A stretch of 64,000 nucleotides of DNA from Cardinalis cardinalis (GCA_014549065.1 JACDOX010000508.1:170879-234878); one strand, 5' to 3'; positions 49,561 through 61,200 are shown, numbered from the stretch's first letter. Notes: generated by a model from the letters alone, not told the origin. Program-made: numbers and translations.

Positions 49561-51500
49561 GGGAGGTGATGTTGCTGCTGCATGAGTCGCAGTTGGGGTC
49601 ATTGTGCTGCAGGTCTTTGCACTTGGCCCGCGGTTTCTTGGCTTTTGGCGACGTGTTTCTGTACTATGGTTGGCTATACTACAGTTCTGGCACTACACTT
49701 GTCGGACTTGGCACTTGCGTCGCATATGGCNCTTACGGCTACATTGAAAATATTTCGGATTTTTGATGCTTGGGGCAGTGGTATTGTTCTGAGGTTTTTC
49801 TACTCNCAGTCGGGCAAGGGCATCAAAGCCTTGCTGTTGAGCTTGCACTAAATTTTTTTTTATTTCTTTTACTGCTTTTACTAACATAGCTTGCGGGCCT
49901 ACTGGCACTTGACTCATTCTGTTTAGCATTTCTTCTACTGTAGCATTTCTCGGCAATGTGACNATAATTGCTTTTCTGGCAGCATTACAGTTTTCTATAG
50001 CACACTGTCTTAACAAAGCTTTTTTCATTCATTTTTGTACATTTGCTTGATTGATGACATCTGTTATTTTATTCACAAATTGCGCAAAGGTCTCTTTTTT
50101 GTTGTTGTTTTCTGGACATATATGAAGGTGTAGGTGGGGCGGTTTTGACTATGCTGCTTGTCAATTTTATTGATTCTGTTAATAGGTTTNGTCTTAATTG
50201 CACTTGCATTTTGACTGTTGCGAACTGTCTTATTTCTATGAGTTGTTTTATTGTAATACTATACAGTGGATTTTGTTGGTTTCGCTGTCTATGTGCAGAT
50301 GCATTACATAATTTATTCTAGTGAGCTTGCTACAGCATTAACTGTGANTGTGTCATAATTATTTTAATTATAGTTATAATGTTTTCGGGACATAAGATTT
50401 CACTTCTCTAAATGTAATTTAACACTTGTTTGGCTGGTTCACTATGTAGGCTAGATTNATTCTGCAATTGGGTCAACAATTTCTAATTAACTGGAGCATA
50501 TGTGGCATTGACATTTCCTTGGTTATTAGTTGTATATACTACAGGGAAGGCTTGTATTTCACTGATAGTATTCAGAAAGTCATAATTTTGATTATTTATT
50601 GCTTCTTTTGAAATTGGTTGCCAATTTACTTGTGAAACTATTCCCAGACTTTCCAGCTACGTCTTGCATTTTTTCTTTTTTCTTTCTTCTCTTTTTACAA
50701 GAGACTTTTGAATTCTAATTATGATAACTTGCTGCTTCTCGGTCTAATTCTTCTTTACTTTTCAATAACTTGCTACTCTTATTCTCTTCTTTGAGCTTTG
50801 CTTCTCCTTGAGTGATGGAGCAACTGTCTTTGATTCTTCTTCTGCTTTTAATTCAACTGTTTCTTCTTGAAGTGGTGGGGCAGTTGGCTCTACTAACTCA
50901 ATTTCTTGCTGATTTTTCACTGGTACAGAGCACTTTATTGGGGGAGTAGATACATAATCGATTCTCAGCTGGAACTTCTCTGCTTCTGCGGGTTTGCTTT
51001 CTAGATGAGCTGATGCTAAAGCTGCTATTTTTTCNTAGCGTGATACAGTTGTAAGCAGTTAATTACTGCTCGCCATGGTTTCATTAGTTTCTTAGCAGTT
51101 TTATTCTTATTTATAATTATATTCTATAATATGTCCTCATAGTCTTGCTANTGATTAACTTAAAATAATGTCTCTGGGTCAGTAAAAACAACTTCGCGCC
51201 TTCCTAAAAGCAATTAACTCTGCTAATTTTTTCTTAAGGTCAATTTCTTTTACTTTTTGCTTTTCTAAAAAGCGCATAAAGAAATTAAGGGCTACTTCAC
51301 TCTCTATTTTAGCTGGCTGGCAACTGTCTTTCTCAACATCGTTAGTGCAGCTTTTTCTCTTGGGTAGCTCAATTGGACGGCAGACTTCTCTGCTCAGGTC
51401 AGTCTAGGCATGGGTTGGGCATTTGACGCTAGGGTTTGCTGATTTTTTGCCCCTCAGTCACTGCTTACTGGTGCTTTTTTGATGTCTCGCTGCTGTTAAG
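49560..51500 (-). pseudogene. Defective gag remnant
   Basis: The C-terminal capsid portion is readable just upstream of an in-frame TGA at complement 50,029-50,031. The capsid tail and nucleocapsid follow in complement 49,693-50,028. The zinc knuckle at complement 49,711-49,752 reads Tyr-x2-Cys-x4-His-x4-Cys: the first cysteine of the CCHC box is replaced by tyrosine, a TGC-to-TAC type change. A second, more basic C-rich stretch lies at about 49,560-49,690. The matrix and N-terminal capsid parts (about 50,200-51,500) are too stop-ridden to follow. Gag would form the viral core and package RNA; this copy cannot. Confidence 0.78.
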
Positions 51501-51533
51501 TCAGGATTAGAAAGTAGGGTCTCTTGGTTATTG

Positions 51534-51551
51534 ATCACATCAGGGTCACCC
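51534..51551 (-). other. Primer-binding site, tRNA-Trp-like
   Basis: One base inside the 5-prime LTR the coding strand carries an 18-base segment (GGGTGACCCTGATGTGAT). From memory it is closest to the tRNA-Trp binding site used by avian leukosis-type viruses, with about three differences, two of them C to T. Assignment to tRNA-Trp is therefore probable, not certain. Confidence 0.6.
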
Positions 51552-51552
51552 T

Positions 51553-51960
51553 TGATGGTGGCAAGGGAAGACAAGCAATCAATCAATATGATTGGTAAAG
51601 CAAGCTTCACTTTATTTCGAGTACAANNNNNNNNNNNNNNNNNNNNNNNNNNNNNNNNNNNNNNNNNNNNNNNNNNNNNNNNNNNNNNNNNNNNNNNNNN
51701 NNNNNNNNNNNNNNNNNNNNNNNNNNNNNNNNNNNNNNNNNNNNNNNNNNNNNNNNNNNNNNNNNNNNNNNNNNNNNNNNNNNNNNNNNNNNNNNNNNNN
51801 NNNNNNNNNNNNNNNNNNNNNNNNNNNNNNNNNNNNNNNNNNNNNNNNNNNNNNNNNNNNNTATGCTAAGTGCAGCCTACTTATGCTAAGCTAACATGGA
51901 GTTTGCTTGTACAACATTTCCAGGGATCCATGGCCCTGTTCATCCAGCCATTCTTCCACA
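51553..51960 (-). repeat. 5-prime LTR of the provirus, interrupted by assembly gap
   Basis: The 74 left-hand bases (51,553-51,626) and 99 right-hand bases (51,862-51,960) align with the two ends of the other LTR, with three and five substitutions respectively plus one indel. The centre, including the TATA box, is hidden in the gap. Confidence 0.9.
51627..51861. other. Assembly gap, 235 N
   Basis: A run of N within the 5-prime LTR, as expected where near-identical LTR copies defeat assembly. From the other LTR about 260 bases are expected, so the size is close to real. Confidence 0.99.
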
Positions 51961-52115
51961 ATGGAATCACGGAATGATTTGGGTTGTAAGGGACTATAAA
52001 GATGATCCAGTGCCACCCCCTGTCATGGGCAGGGACACCTCCCACTAGACCAGGTTGCTCCAAGCCCCAGTGTCCAACCTGGCCTTGAACACTTCCAGGG
52101 ATGGGGCATCCATGT
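51961..52115 (-). mobile_element. CR1 3-prime end split by the provirus
   Basis: Reads GGAATGATTTGGGTTGTAAGG then GGGCAGGGACACCTCCCACTAG and AGGGATGGGGCATCCATG, the reverse complement of a CR1 end. Its tail continues on the far side of the provirus at 43,859-43,876 (TAGAATCATAAAATCGTGGAA), showing that the retrovirus integrated into an existing CR1. Confidence 0.9.
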
Positions 52116-53210
52116 ACCTGAAAAAAAAGAAATTGCTTTCATTTTTGTTCTTTTGGATGTGCTCAAGAATTTGCCTTTTGCAATTAGATTTGAAGAGCAT
52201 GAAAATGGTCTAAGAACTAAGACCAGAACATGACAGAGGAACAGGAACATGCTGGTTTTTTTTTTCCCTTCTCATGCTTCCTAGGATCCATTTCAACACA
52301 TAAAGGGCAGACCCCCCTCCAACCCAGCTGAAATCAAGCATGTGTTGAGTGTATTTCCAATCTGCAGAGTCACATTTCCACATTAAGGGGTCACTCAACT
52401 TTCCTCTTATTTTAACAGTGTGGGGAAAAAAGGCAGATGTGCTGGCAANCGGCTGTCCAGTGGGGCATGGGAGAACATGGGGAGGGGATTGAGGAGTTTG
52501 GGTATCCACCCAAACACCAAAAACTCTCTGCAAGGTTTGGCCCTGTCACTATTCTCTCAGAGGTGTACAGCAGGTCCATGCCACAAAGGGACACTGAGAT
52601 TATCAGCCCAGTTCCCCAGCACTGAGTGAAACACCTCAAATTCAGCAAGATTCAGGTCAGAATCCAAACAGAGCCACCAACTGAGTTCTGTGGTGACAAA
52701 ATTTCAATTGCACAATTTGCATAAATTTCAATTTAAATTATTTTGTAGTTTAAGGAGGAGTAACAGCTATTTCTTTTGTTTTCCTTATGTGTTTTCACAT
52801 ATTTACAGCCCTGGNAAAACACCTATCTTTCCTGTGTATTCTGTGCAATCCTAAGCTGTGAGGAAACTTCCAAGGCAGAGCTCTGCCTGGGGCACCGGTA
52901 ATTCCCATTTGTCTCAGGAGGATCCATTCTTTTCCCTCCAACTGCTCCTAAACAAATAATTTCCCTTTTTACTGCTATTCTCTGCTGAAACCTGATAGTT
53001 GAGGTGGGATTGCTCTGTAGACTGGGTAGGATGGTTCTAGGTGACCATGGAATTCCCTCAGGAGGTCNTCAGTCATCCCATTACCTTCCATGTTTCATTT
53101 CCCAAATTTTTCAGTCTCTCACCCTCTAAAAATCTCAGCACTTTTCAAGGCAGCCATTAATTCCTGGGGTTTTTCTTGCATTTGTTTTTTTTCCCTGTCC
53201 TCTCCTATGG
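52116..53210. other. Gene-free intergenic stretch
   Basis: No recognised gene. A T-run occurs at 52,256-52,266. Confidence 0.5.
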
Positions 53211-53213
53211 TTT

Positions 53214-53292
53214 AGTGGGCACAGTGGTGTTTGCTGAAAGGTTGGACTTGGTGATCTTGGAGTTCTTTCCCAGCCTTAATGATTCCAGGATC
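53214..53292 (+). mobile_element. CR1 3-prime tail remnant
   Basis: AGGTTGGACTTGGTGATCTT followed by TCTTTCCCAGCCTTAATGATTCC is the CR1 terminal block, followed by a degraded tail. Confidence 0.8.
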
Positions 53293-54400
53293 CTTTTCAA
53301 AGCAGAATCTCAGCAGCCCAGTGTAGGTGAAGATTTATTGAGTGTTGTAAAATGGTTTTCTGTATTTTATAGGTCTTTGTTCACCTGCTTTACCACCTCA
53401 TTTTCCCAAGCAGCTGTTTTCAGCTCTACATAAAGATGCTGATTAATTTGTGAGTCAACCTAAAATTGTCAGAAAATCTATCTAAGAAAATTTCAACTTG
53501 TCCCTTCCAGCATTCATGGCAGACTTTTTGCTTTAATGTCTCACACTCTTCAGTCTTTTGTTGATGAAGATGAATCTCTGAACAGAGTGAAATCAGCTGT
53601 GACAAGAAATGAGTTCTCCTCAAAAGTGTTGAATATACCAAGGTGTTTCCAAGCAAATCAAATTTCCATGAAGACTTTAAATANAACACCACAAAAAAAA
53701 TTGACTAAAAAGAGAATAATGTTGTTTCCCATAATCTGTCATTTTACAAATTTACATTCAGGGAAAATGTTTGTGACAGACAACAATTGAGGTAAAGATT
53801 AAAATGCTTTATTTATATTGAATATAATAATCCAAAGCAGAGAGGTAATGGCACAGAAAAGGGTACTGTGATCTCTGCTGACAGTCAACAAAGTTTCAAA
53901 TGTCTGCCTTTGTTTTTGTTTTAAAAAAAATTCTGTCATTCCCTTGACAATCAAGGCCACTGCAACATGTGAACTATTTTCTTACATAATTTGATAAACT
54001 GCAGCTAAAGTTCACTGCTTAAATTTCATTGCTGGGCAAGACTGTCTCCAGACCAAAATTTAAAAAATCTTATGTTAAAATTAAAAATCATGGTTGCTCA
54101 TTTTAGTAACATTAGGGAAATTGGAACCCTACTATCAAGATTCCATGATTAAAGCTATTTATTCTAAATTGTTAGGGGNTCAAAAGAAAAAGAAACTTTT
54201 AAATGTAAGTTCTCAGAGAGAAACAGATGTGAAGACAGCTAGAGGTAAGGAAAATAGTTTGATTGCTTTAATCAGCCTTTGATGAATCCCAGAAGGAAAA
54301 TAATGGGCAAAATGGAAAAGTAAACCTCTCTAATTCCAGAAAAAGAAAATAAACTTAGGGAAGGGTTTTGCAATATAATGCAAAAGAGGAAACACAAGAT
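53293..54400. other. Gene-free intergenic stretch
   Basis: AT-rich DNA with no recognised gene or repeat. Confidence 0.5.
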
Positions 54401-54402
54401 TA

Positions 54403-54560
54403 GTCATAGAATCATGGAATACCCTGAGGATGGAAGGACTCACAAGGAACATCAAGTCCAACTTCTGGCCCTGCACAGACACCCCAACAATCCCACTCTG
54501 TGCCTGAGAGCATTGTCCAAACACTGCTGGAGCTCTGGCTGGTTTGGGGCCACNAACACC
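54403..54560 (-). mobile_element. CR1-like 3-prime end, different subfamily
   Basis: Starts with the tail TCATAGAATCATGGAATACC, then GGAAGGACTCACAAGGAACATCAAGTCCAAC and a diverged body containing CAGACACCCCAACAATCCCA. The body differs from the GC-rich CR1 copies elsewhere in the window, so it is probably another subfamily. Confidence 0.75.
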
Positions 54561-55270
54561 TATTTACTCCACTTCTGATTCCACTTTTCTCCTCCTTCAT
54601 CCCTCCATGAGCTCAGCCCTCACAGACTCTGCTGCCCCAGGGAGCGTTGCTTTTCCAGCCAATGGATAGAATTTTGCAGAACAAATGCACATATTCCCCA
54701 AATACGTGCAGTTTCCAGGTTCAAACACTCACCCCGGGGCTGTACAATCCCTACCACCCAAGTGCTTGTGATTAAAAACCCCCATGTGCACCAGAGCTCA
54801 AACCAAGCCAAGTTTGCATTTCCACCCCAGCCATGGTTCAGGTGTTGCTGTTTGAAGCAAACAGATGTCAGCTGTAAAATTTTACTGTTTGCTCAGACAA
54901 AATCACATCCGTTGGCAATTTTGCTGAGATAAAGACAAGGAAATACAACAGAAACAACATTTTGGGGTGGAAGCTTGTTTAAATGGTACTTTGGGGGCAG
55001 GCCAGCGTGGTGCCCATCATGCAGCTTTGTGCCNGCCAAAATTCCAGGTGGGCAGCACACACTGACCTGAACACCACCGGTACCTTACAGAGCATATCCT
55101 GCAACAAGGCTAAAAAGTTGCTTTAAAAACTAAAATCTGCAGCATGAACACCACTGTGTGCAAAGCAAAACAGCTTCCAGCTCACAGCTTGCTCTTGTCA
55201 TTCCAGCTCAGAGCAGGGAAAGAATTAGAGCCCAATGTCTCCATCCACCTACCACAGACAAGCCTTTTGT
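54561..55270. other. Gene-free intergenic stretch
   Basis: No recognised gene. Several short open frames without homology. Confidence 0.5.
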
Positions 55271-55500
55271 CATGGAATTGTGGAATAGATTGGGTTGGAA
55301 GTGACCTTTAAAAGTAATTTAGTCCAACTCCCCTGCCATGAGCAGGGACATCTTCATCTAAATCAGGTTGCTCAAAGACCTTCCAACCTGACCTTAAATG
55401 TTTTCTGGGATGGGGCATGACCACCTTCCTGCAAAATCTGTGCCAGTGTTTTATCACCCTCACTGTAAAAAATTTCTTTCTTCCCTTTTAGCCTAGATCT
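55271..55500 (-). mobile_element. CR1 3-prime fragment
   Basis: Tail CATGGAATTGTGGAATAGATTGGGTTGG, then CCCCTGCCATGAGCAGGGAC, then a diverged body to about CTTTCTTCCCTTTTAGCC. More diverged than the copy at 56.5 kb, so probably older. Confidence 0.88.
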
Positions 55501-56478
55501 GAAAAATCAGGAAACTTAAATGTATAGCAGACAAAGATTTTTAGGCAATATATTATATTTGACCAACTGTGTATTTGGAAAACATAGNCAAGCTTTTGGG
55601 CATACAAGTCATTATTTAGTTCTTGTATGAATTGCAAACATCTGCCTCAAACATGAACATCACCAGGGATATTCAGGCTAGTAAAATCTGTCAGATGAAA
55701 AGAAGTTCCAGTTGTGAGCTGAATGGTTCTGACCTAATAGTTATTTACACACATAGGTATGTGTTAGAGCAGTTTTTAGGAAGCATCAAGAAATCTCAGT
55801 GAGGTTTGGAGATCTTTTGTGAAAGGAGATGGGGAAGAGNAAATAAAAGGGAAACTCTTCTGAAGATAAGAAAAAGTAGGATCCTGACCTAACAAATACT
55901 TTCACATACTCCCACTATAAATGGGCAACTGCCACAGGCGAGGGCTGAGCTTCTGTACAAGAGTTTGCAAGATCAAAGTAGGCAAAGAATTAACCCAGAA
56001 GTGTCACCTTGTTACTTTACTAAACTGCAGTAACTGAAAATTCAATTTTACCATGACAACAAAAAATTCTCATGGCAGGACTTGTTCCTTTTAGTTACTG
56101 GAATTTTTAGAGTCTTCCAAACAAGATGCACTTTCTCCTCTCAGATTCAGAATTAAATCAAAATCAAATCAAAGGCTCTTCACATCTGATATGATAAAGT
56201 TTGAATCCACTCATTCAAAGGAGACTCCTACCCACAGCCATGACTCGGATCCAGCCAGGGTCAGAACTTTCACATCTGCTTTGAATGACTCCAGCTGTGC
56301 AGCATTTCAGACACAGCAGCACTGCCTCCCCAGAGGTTAATCCTCCCCTGTAAAACTCCAGGCTCTGATACATCTCTTTCAGTTGCAGCTCGTGCAGATG
56401 TATAAACCACAAAGGATCCAGCACGTGCATCCCTGCAAATCCCAGTGGAGCCCAGACAGATCCAGGAGTGAATTATGG
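55501..56478. other. Gene-free intergenic stretch
   Basis: No recognised gene or repeat. Confidence 0.5.
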
Positions 56479-56479
56479 A

Positions 56480-56870
56480 CTGTCAAAATGATTTGGGATG
56501 GGAGAGACCTTAAAGCCCATCCAGTTCCAACATGGACAGGGACACCTTCTGCTACCCCAGGCTGCTCCAAGCCCCATCCAAGCTGGCCTTGGACACTTCA
56601 GGGATCCAGGGACAGCCACAGCTTTCTGGGCACCCTGTNCCAGGGCCTCAGCACCCTCTGAGTAAAGAACTTCTATCTCCAATCTAAATCTCTCTCTTAA
56701 TTTAAAACCATTTAGCCTTGTCCTATCACTCTCTGTCTGGANAAGAAGTTGTTCTCCCTCTTTTTGATAAGGGCTGAGGGGGTTCTCATGGCTCCCTGCA
56801 GCCTTGTCTTCTCCAGGCTGATCCCCCCAGCTCCCAGCCTGGCCCCAGAGTAGAGGCGAGTGTCCTCATG
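56480..56870 (-). mobile_element. CR1 3-prime fragment
   Basis: Contains TTTGGGATGGGAGAGACCTT, GACAGGGACACCTTCTGCTA, TTAAAACCATTTAGCCTTGTCC and TCTTCTCCAGGCTGATCCCC in order, covering the terminal 390 or so bases of a CR1 in reverse. It is the closest repeat upstream of the ASIP coding exons. Confidence 0.92.
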
Positions 56871-58011
56871 GCACAGCCACAGCCACTAGTGGAAGCAGCC
56901 TTGATGCCCAAGCAGTGCTTTAGCACAGGAGCATGGTGTGCAGAACAGACAATTCCAGAACTGATCCCAAGCACTTGGAATTAGAAGCATGACAGTGGCC
57001 ATCTCCCAGGGAGGAGTGGATCAGTGGGGCTACAAAAGGAGGTGTAGAACAGACTTGGTGCAGCAGCAGTAACCAGACTGAAGCCCTCCCAAGGCAGAAA
57101 TTCTTCATTTTTTAACTCCCCAGTAATGAAGTCATTACAACCAGATGAATGGCCCAAAACTCTTGGTTTTACTCGCTCTTTTTAACTGCATCCAGCAGCT
57201 TTTCACTGACACAAAGCCATCCATAAATCTGGAGACTTGCTGTGCCTCTGGGGGAACAAGGCTCCCAGAACCCTGACACTGCAGAAAACTGATGCACATG
57301 GAAATAAAAATCAGTTTTGAAATGCAAGAAAGTACAAGAAAAGGAGTGCAGGCTGGTGACATGCTCTGTGTACCCTGCAGGTACTGTCACCTCAGGTGAT
57401 GGCCACACTCCACAGCTCAGGTGCCTCCAGGAGTATCCCCAAATCCCAGACTTTGGCACATCTTGGAAGTCATTCAGTGTATAACCCCAAGGCACATAAA
57501 CACTTTACAGCACTGGCCTTTTATAACTCACATGAGTTATGGCTGTGATTTATATGGGATTACAGCAGCCAGTTGGAGGTGAAATAAGATATTACTCCAT
57601 GATTTATTTTTGAGACCAGAANATTTACAGGAAACACAATTTGGGGGGGAGGGTTTAAATTGTCACTTTTCTTTTATGATTTCTAGCACATTTTTGTAGA
57701 CAAGATTTCCTGGAAAAATTGATGATGTGGTTGAGTTTCTGCCCTTGGCCATATAATAACCATTATAAAGCTCAGTTGGGAGGACATTCACATCTTATAG
57801 GAAATAAACCTTTTGAGAAAATAATTAGGAAAAAATAACATCTCGGGGAGTTGTATTTGAGATAGCATTGTTCCACTCTTACAATCTTAGATATTCCAGG
57901 ACCAGAGCCAAAGTGCTGGCAATAAAATAATTGTCAGAGATTTGTTGCTAAAGCTGCACAGCGTGACAGAAAACCATTGCAGAGATTCATATCCCTGCAT
58001 CACTTCTACAG
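56871..58011 (+). other. DNA directly upstream of the first coding exon of ASIP
   Basis: No CpG island or clear TATA-type promoter is visible. The segment is probably intronic, because the coding exon begins after a good splice acceptor (ATCACTTCTACAG|G at 58,011/58,012), implying one or more noncoding first exons further upstream. Confidence 0.55.
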
Positions 58012-58214
58012 GTTTTGACCAACTTTGGTTTTCATGACAATGGAATTTTTCCTCTCCGCGATGGCAAGAAAGAACCTCTTCCTCAGCCTTCTGCTCTGCT
58101 ACAGCCTGTTCAGGGCTGCTGATTCCCACTTGGTCATTGAGGAGAAGACAGAATGCAACGTGTCCAGGAGGAGCAAAATGGACCTCTCAGATCTTCCACC
58201 CATCTCCATAGTAG
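58012..58214 (+). other. ASIP: ASIP first coding exon
   Basis: Acceptor CTTCTACAG|G before 58,012 and donor GTAG|GTGAGT after 58,214. It has 49 bases of 5-prime untranslated sequence before the preferred ATG at 58,061. The exon encodes the signal peptide and acidic N-terminus and ends in phase 1, after Val51 and the first base of codon 52. Confidence 0.9.
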
Positions 58215-61200
58215 GTGAGTAAAACCTGCCCTTCGGTGCCAAATTAACAAGATTTGCAGGAAACACTGCTTTTGATTATTCTGAATTATTTGGATAACTT
58301 TGCTTGGCTTCATAGGGCACAGAACTGTGATGGCTGCAGCACCCAAGAATGACAATGTGGTAAANCTCAGTTTAGAGGAAAAAAAATACAATTTATTTCA
58401 ATTTTACAGGTTTCACTTCAGCATCCATCATACTGTAAGCCTTTTTATATTGAAGAGAATGGTCTTGTGCTAATATGGGAAATAACCTTGCTTAGAAAAC
58501 CTTATGCATATGAGAAAAAAAACCAAACCATAATGTGAGGGTTTTGGNGGTCTGCTCTTGTGGTAGAAAAATCAACAGTATTAACAAGTATTAACATAGC
58601 CTCAGTTTACCTGGCCTTTAAACAGGGGAAAAAAAGAGCACTGCAAGGGAGAGCCAGGGGTCATTAATTTATCNGTCCAAGACAGGACCAGATCTGTCTC
58701 TACAGTTTCTGGCAAGTGACCAACTGTCCTGTTTAGGAAGAGTCTCTTTAGGGTGATGCTTAACTCATTCTTCACAAAATTCTTTCTTCATATCTGCCTT
58801 AACTCTTTCCATGTAATTTACACCAACTTCTTCTCTCAAGAAACTCCCAGGTGTTTGGAGATAGTCAGCTACAGAACATTCATAACTGTGTCAAAATGCT
58901 AATAATTAAAAAGATAAACCTTCTCTTGTTTTGCTCCTTTCTGCACGTTTTTAGTGCTTTAGTTTAAAGCACTCTGGTTCTTACCTTGTTTCCTGTGTTT
59001 TCTCAATGCTCTTGTTCANGACAACATATCTTTAAGGAGAAACAGTTGCCCCACACATGCATTTCCAAAGAAATCTGAACGTCTGAATCCTGAGTNAATT
59101 CAGTGTTGTTTAACTGAGAGTTTAGCAGAGCTTGTGCTGCTCTGCAGCCTCCCAAGCTGCACCATTTTGTGGTCCTTGTGATCCTTGATGCCTCCACTCT
59201 CATAATTCCCATAACTTTTTTATGTCCCAATTAAAATCAGAGCTATAAAATACAATCCCTTCAGCTGATATTCCATCTTCTCACAGAAATGAGCCCATGC
59301 TTTTGACATGGCAGATGGGCTGAGCTGTAACACATTTCTCCCCACTGCTTCTTAGAGATGCATAACCCTAACTTACAATGACACAAAAAAAAACAAATTA
59401 AACCCCCCGAACCAGATAAAAATATTTGTTCTTCATTTTGCAACTCAGTAAATCCTAGCAATTAGAAAATATTAAAAAATATATTGATAGAGGATCCTGG
59501 AATAGATAAGGAGCCACCATTCACCAGTGGGGATATGGATGTTTTTTATCTCAGTCATCCATTGCAGGTAGTGCTTATTAAAAAACTCACACACCCAGAA
59601 TAAAGGTATCAAAAATACCACAAGAGCTTGGTGAGCTGGGAAGTGTCTCACACTTGAACACTCTTGCTGTGTTAGAGCCCAAAACAAACCCCAAAACAAG
59701 TAATGGAAATTACACAGTTATAAATATTTAAAATTAGATGTGGTGACAAATGTATAGAGGGAGCAAAGTTACAGGCAAGTGAATGGAACACCTCTGCAAG
59801 TAACATTATGTAAAATGAGGTTGTGGGGGGAGAAGGGACAAAGAACTGCAGAATGAAAGGTGGCATCACAGATACAGAGTATATGCCAAATCAGCAGAGC
59901 TTCTGCTTGTGGAAAGCAGTTAATGGTACACTTGTTAATTCCTTCCAAAATTATGCATGTAGCACAACATTCTAACAGAAGAAATTATGGAATTCTAAAG
60001 ATTTTTTCCTATTTTTGTTTATGTGACTACTGTGCATGAGCACCCCAAACTTTTTACAGAGACCTTTAATTTTATTTCTCTGAAATAATTCAGTGTTTGC
60101 ATCTACCAAATAATGTGTAAAAAGTCTCTTCTAAAATACCAATATCAGTTGCTCTTCTGCTTTGCACAAGCAGCAGTGACAGAGTTCAGACACTGAATTG
60201 AGATGAACATCGCTGCAAAACATGCAGCAGGAGGAGGCAATGCAGGTTATCTGCTGCCTCTCACAAAAAAATAGGATTGTCTCATCGAAATAACATTCTG
60301 TAAAACTGATTCCACATTTTCCTCTGTGATTCTCATTGAAGATTTAACTAGAAAATCCCAGAAAGTCAGCAGGAAAGAGGCAGAGAACAAGAAATCTTCC
60401 AAGGTAGGTGGTTGTTCAAAAAACTTTGTTGGATTTTTAGAACAGTTTGTTACTTCTAGAGTTTCCCTCGGTGCATTCATTTGAAAGGCTTTTACTGTNA
60501 TTCCCTGATTTAAATAATTTACATATTAATTACAGTAAAAAGCTCTAAATGTTGTAAAAATAGATGTTAAACAATAATGGTGGCAAGAAAATTAGAAGCT
60601 GTGGCTGCCCCATCCCTGGCAGTGTCCAAGGCCAGGTTGGATGGGGCTTGCAGCCACCTGGGATAGCAGAAGGTGTCCCTGTGGCAAGGGGTGGCATGAG
60701 ATGGGCTTTCAAATCCCTTCCCACCTAAAGAATTCCATAACTGTGAGTTTCAGAAGTGCACAGGGTGCCTGCAGCCACTGGACTCCAGAGGTCCCTCCCA
60801 GGACCCAGGCACGTGCTGAGCAACCCAAAATTTTCCACTTTTCCACATTCCCAGCAGAGAAGCTGCACCCCTGGGAGGATGAGAGGGCTTTTCCCCCTCC
60901 CTGAACTGTGTGTGCAGGGCAGGATTCCCATGGATGGAGGATCACTGGGCTCAGGAAGGGGAGCATTGCCAAGTCACTGCCCTGCTCTCTCCGCTCAGCA
61001 AACGAGACTGACAGGGAGTTTTCACTCANCTGATAAGCTGGGAGATCCAAACAGGACACCTTGATTGGTTTTATTGATAACTTCACCATCTGAGTACATT
61101 TTGGCACCCCTTTCTTCACTGCTCCCACTCTCCTTCCTGGAGACCCTTTCCAAAGCTCCACCCAGTCATGGTCAAAATGAGGTTTGTCATTTTGCTCAGA

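Larger units (their letters stand above)
43877..51960 (-). mobile_element. Complete but inactive endogenous retrovirus (class II type)
   Basis: An 8.1-kb provirus read on the minus strand. The order is 5-prime LTR (51,553-51,960), primer-binding site, gag, dUTPase plus protease, reverse transcriptase, integrase, env, polypurine tract and 3-prime LTR (43,877-44,310). A dUTPase joined to protease before pol is a betaretrovirus-type arrangement. The flanks are GTGGAA on the left and ATGGAA on the right, five of six bases alike, as expected for an old 6-base target duplication. It sits in the tail of a minus-strand CR1. Every coding region is broken by stops and frameshifts, and most changes I can read are G to A on the coding strand. 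The two LTRs differ by eight substitutions and one indel in about 172 comparable bases, so the insertion is old but not ancient. Confidence 0.9.

Noticed and set aside
51531..51894. Open frames of 100-112 codons spanning the N run
   Set aside because: They are artefacts of reading through unknown bases in the assembly gap.
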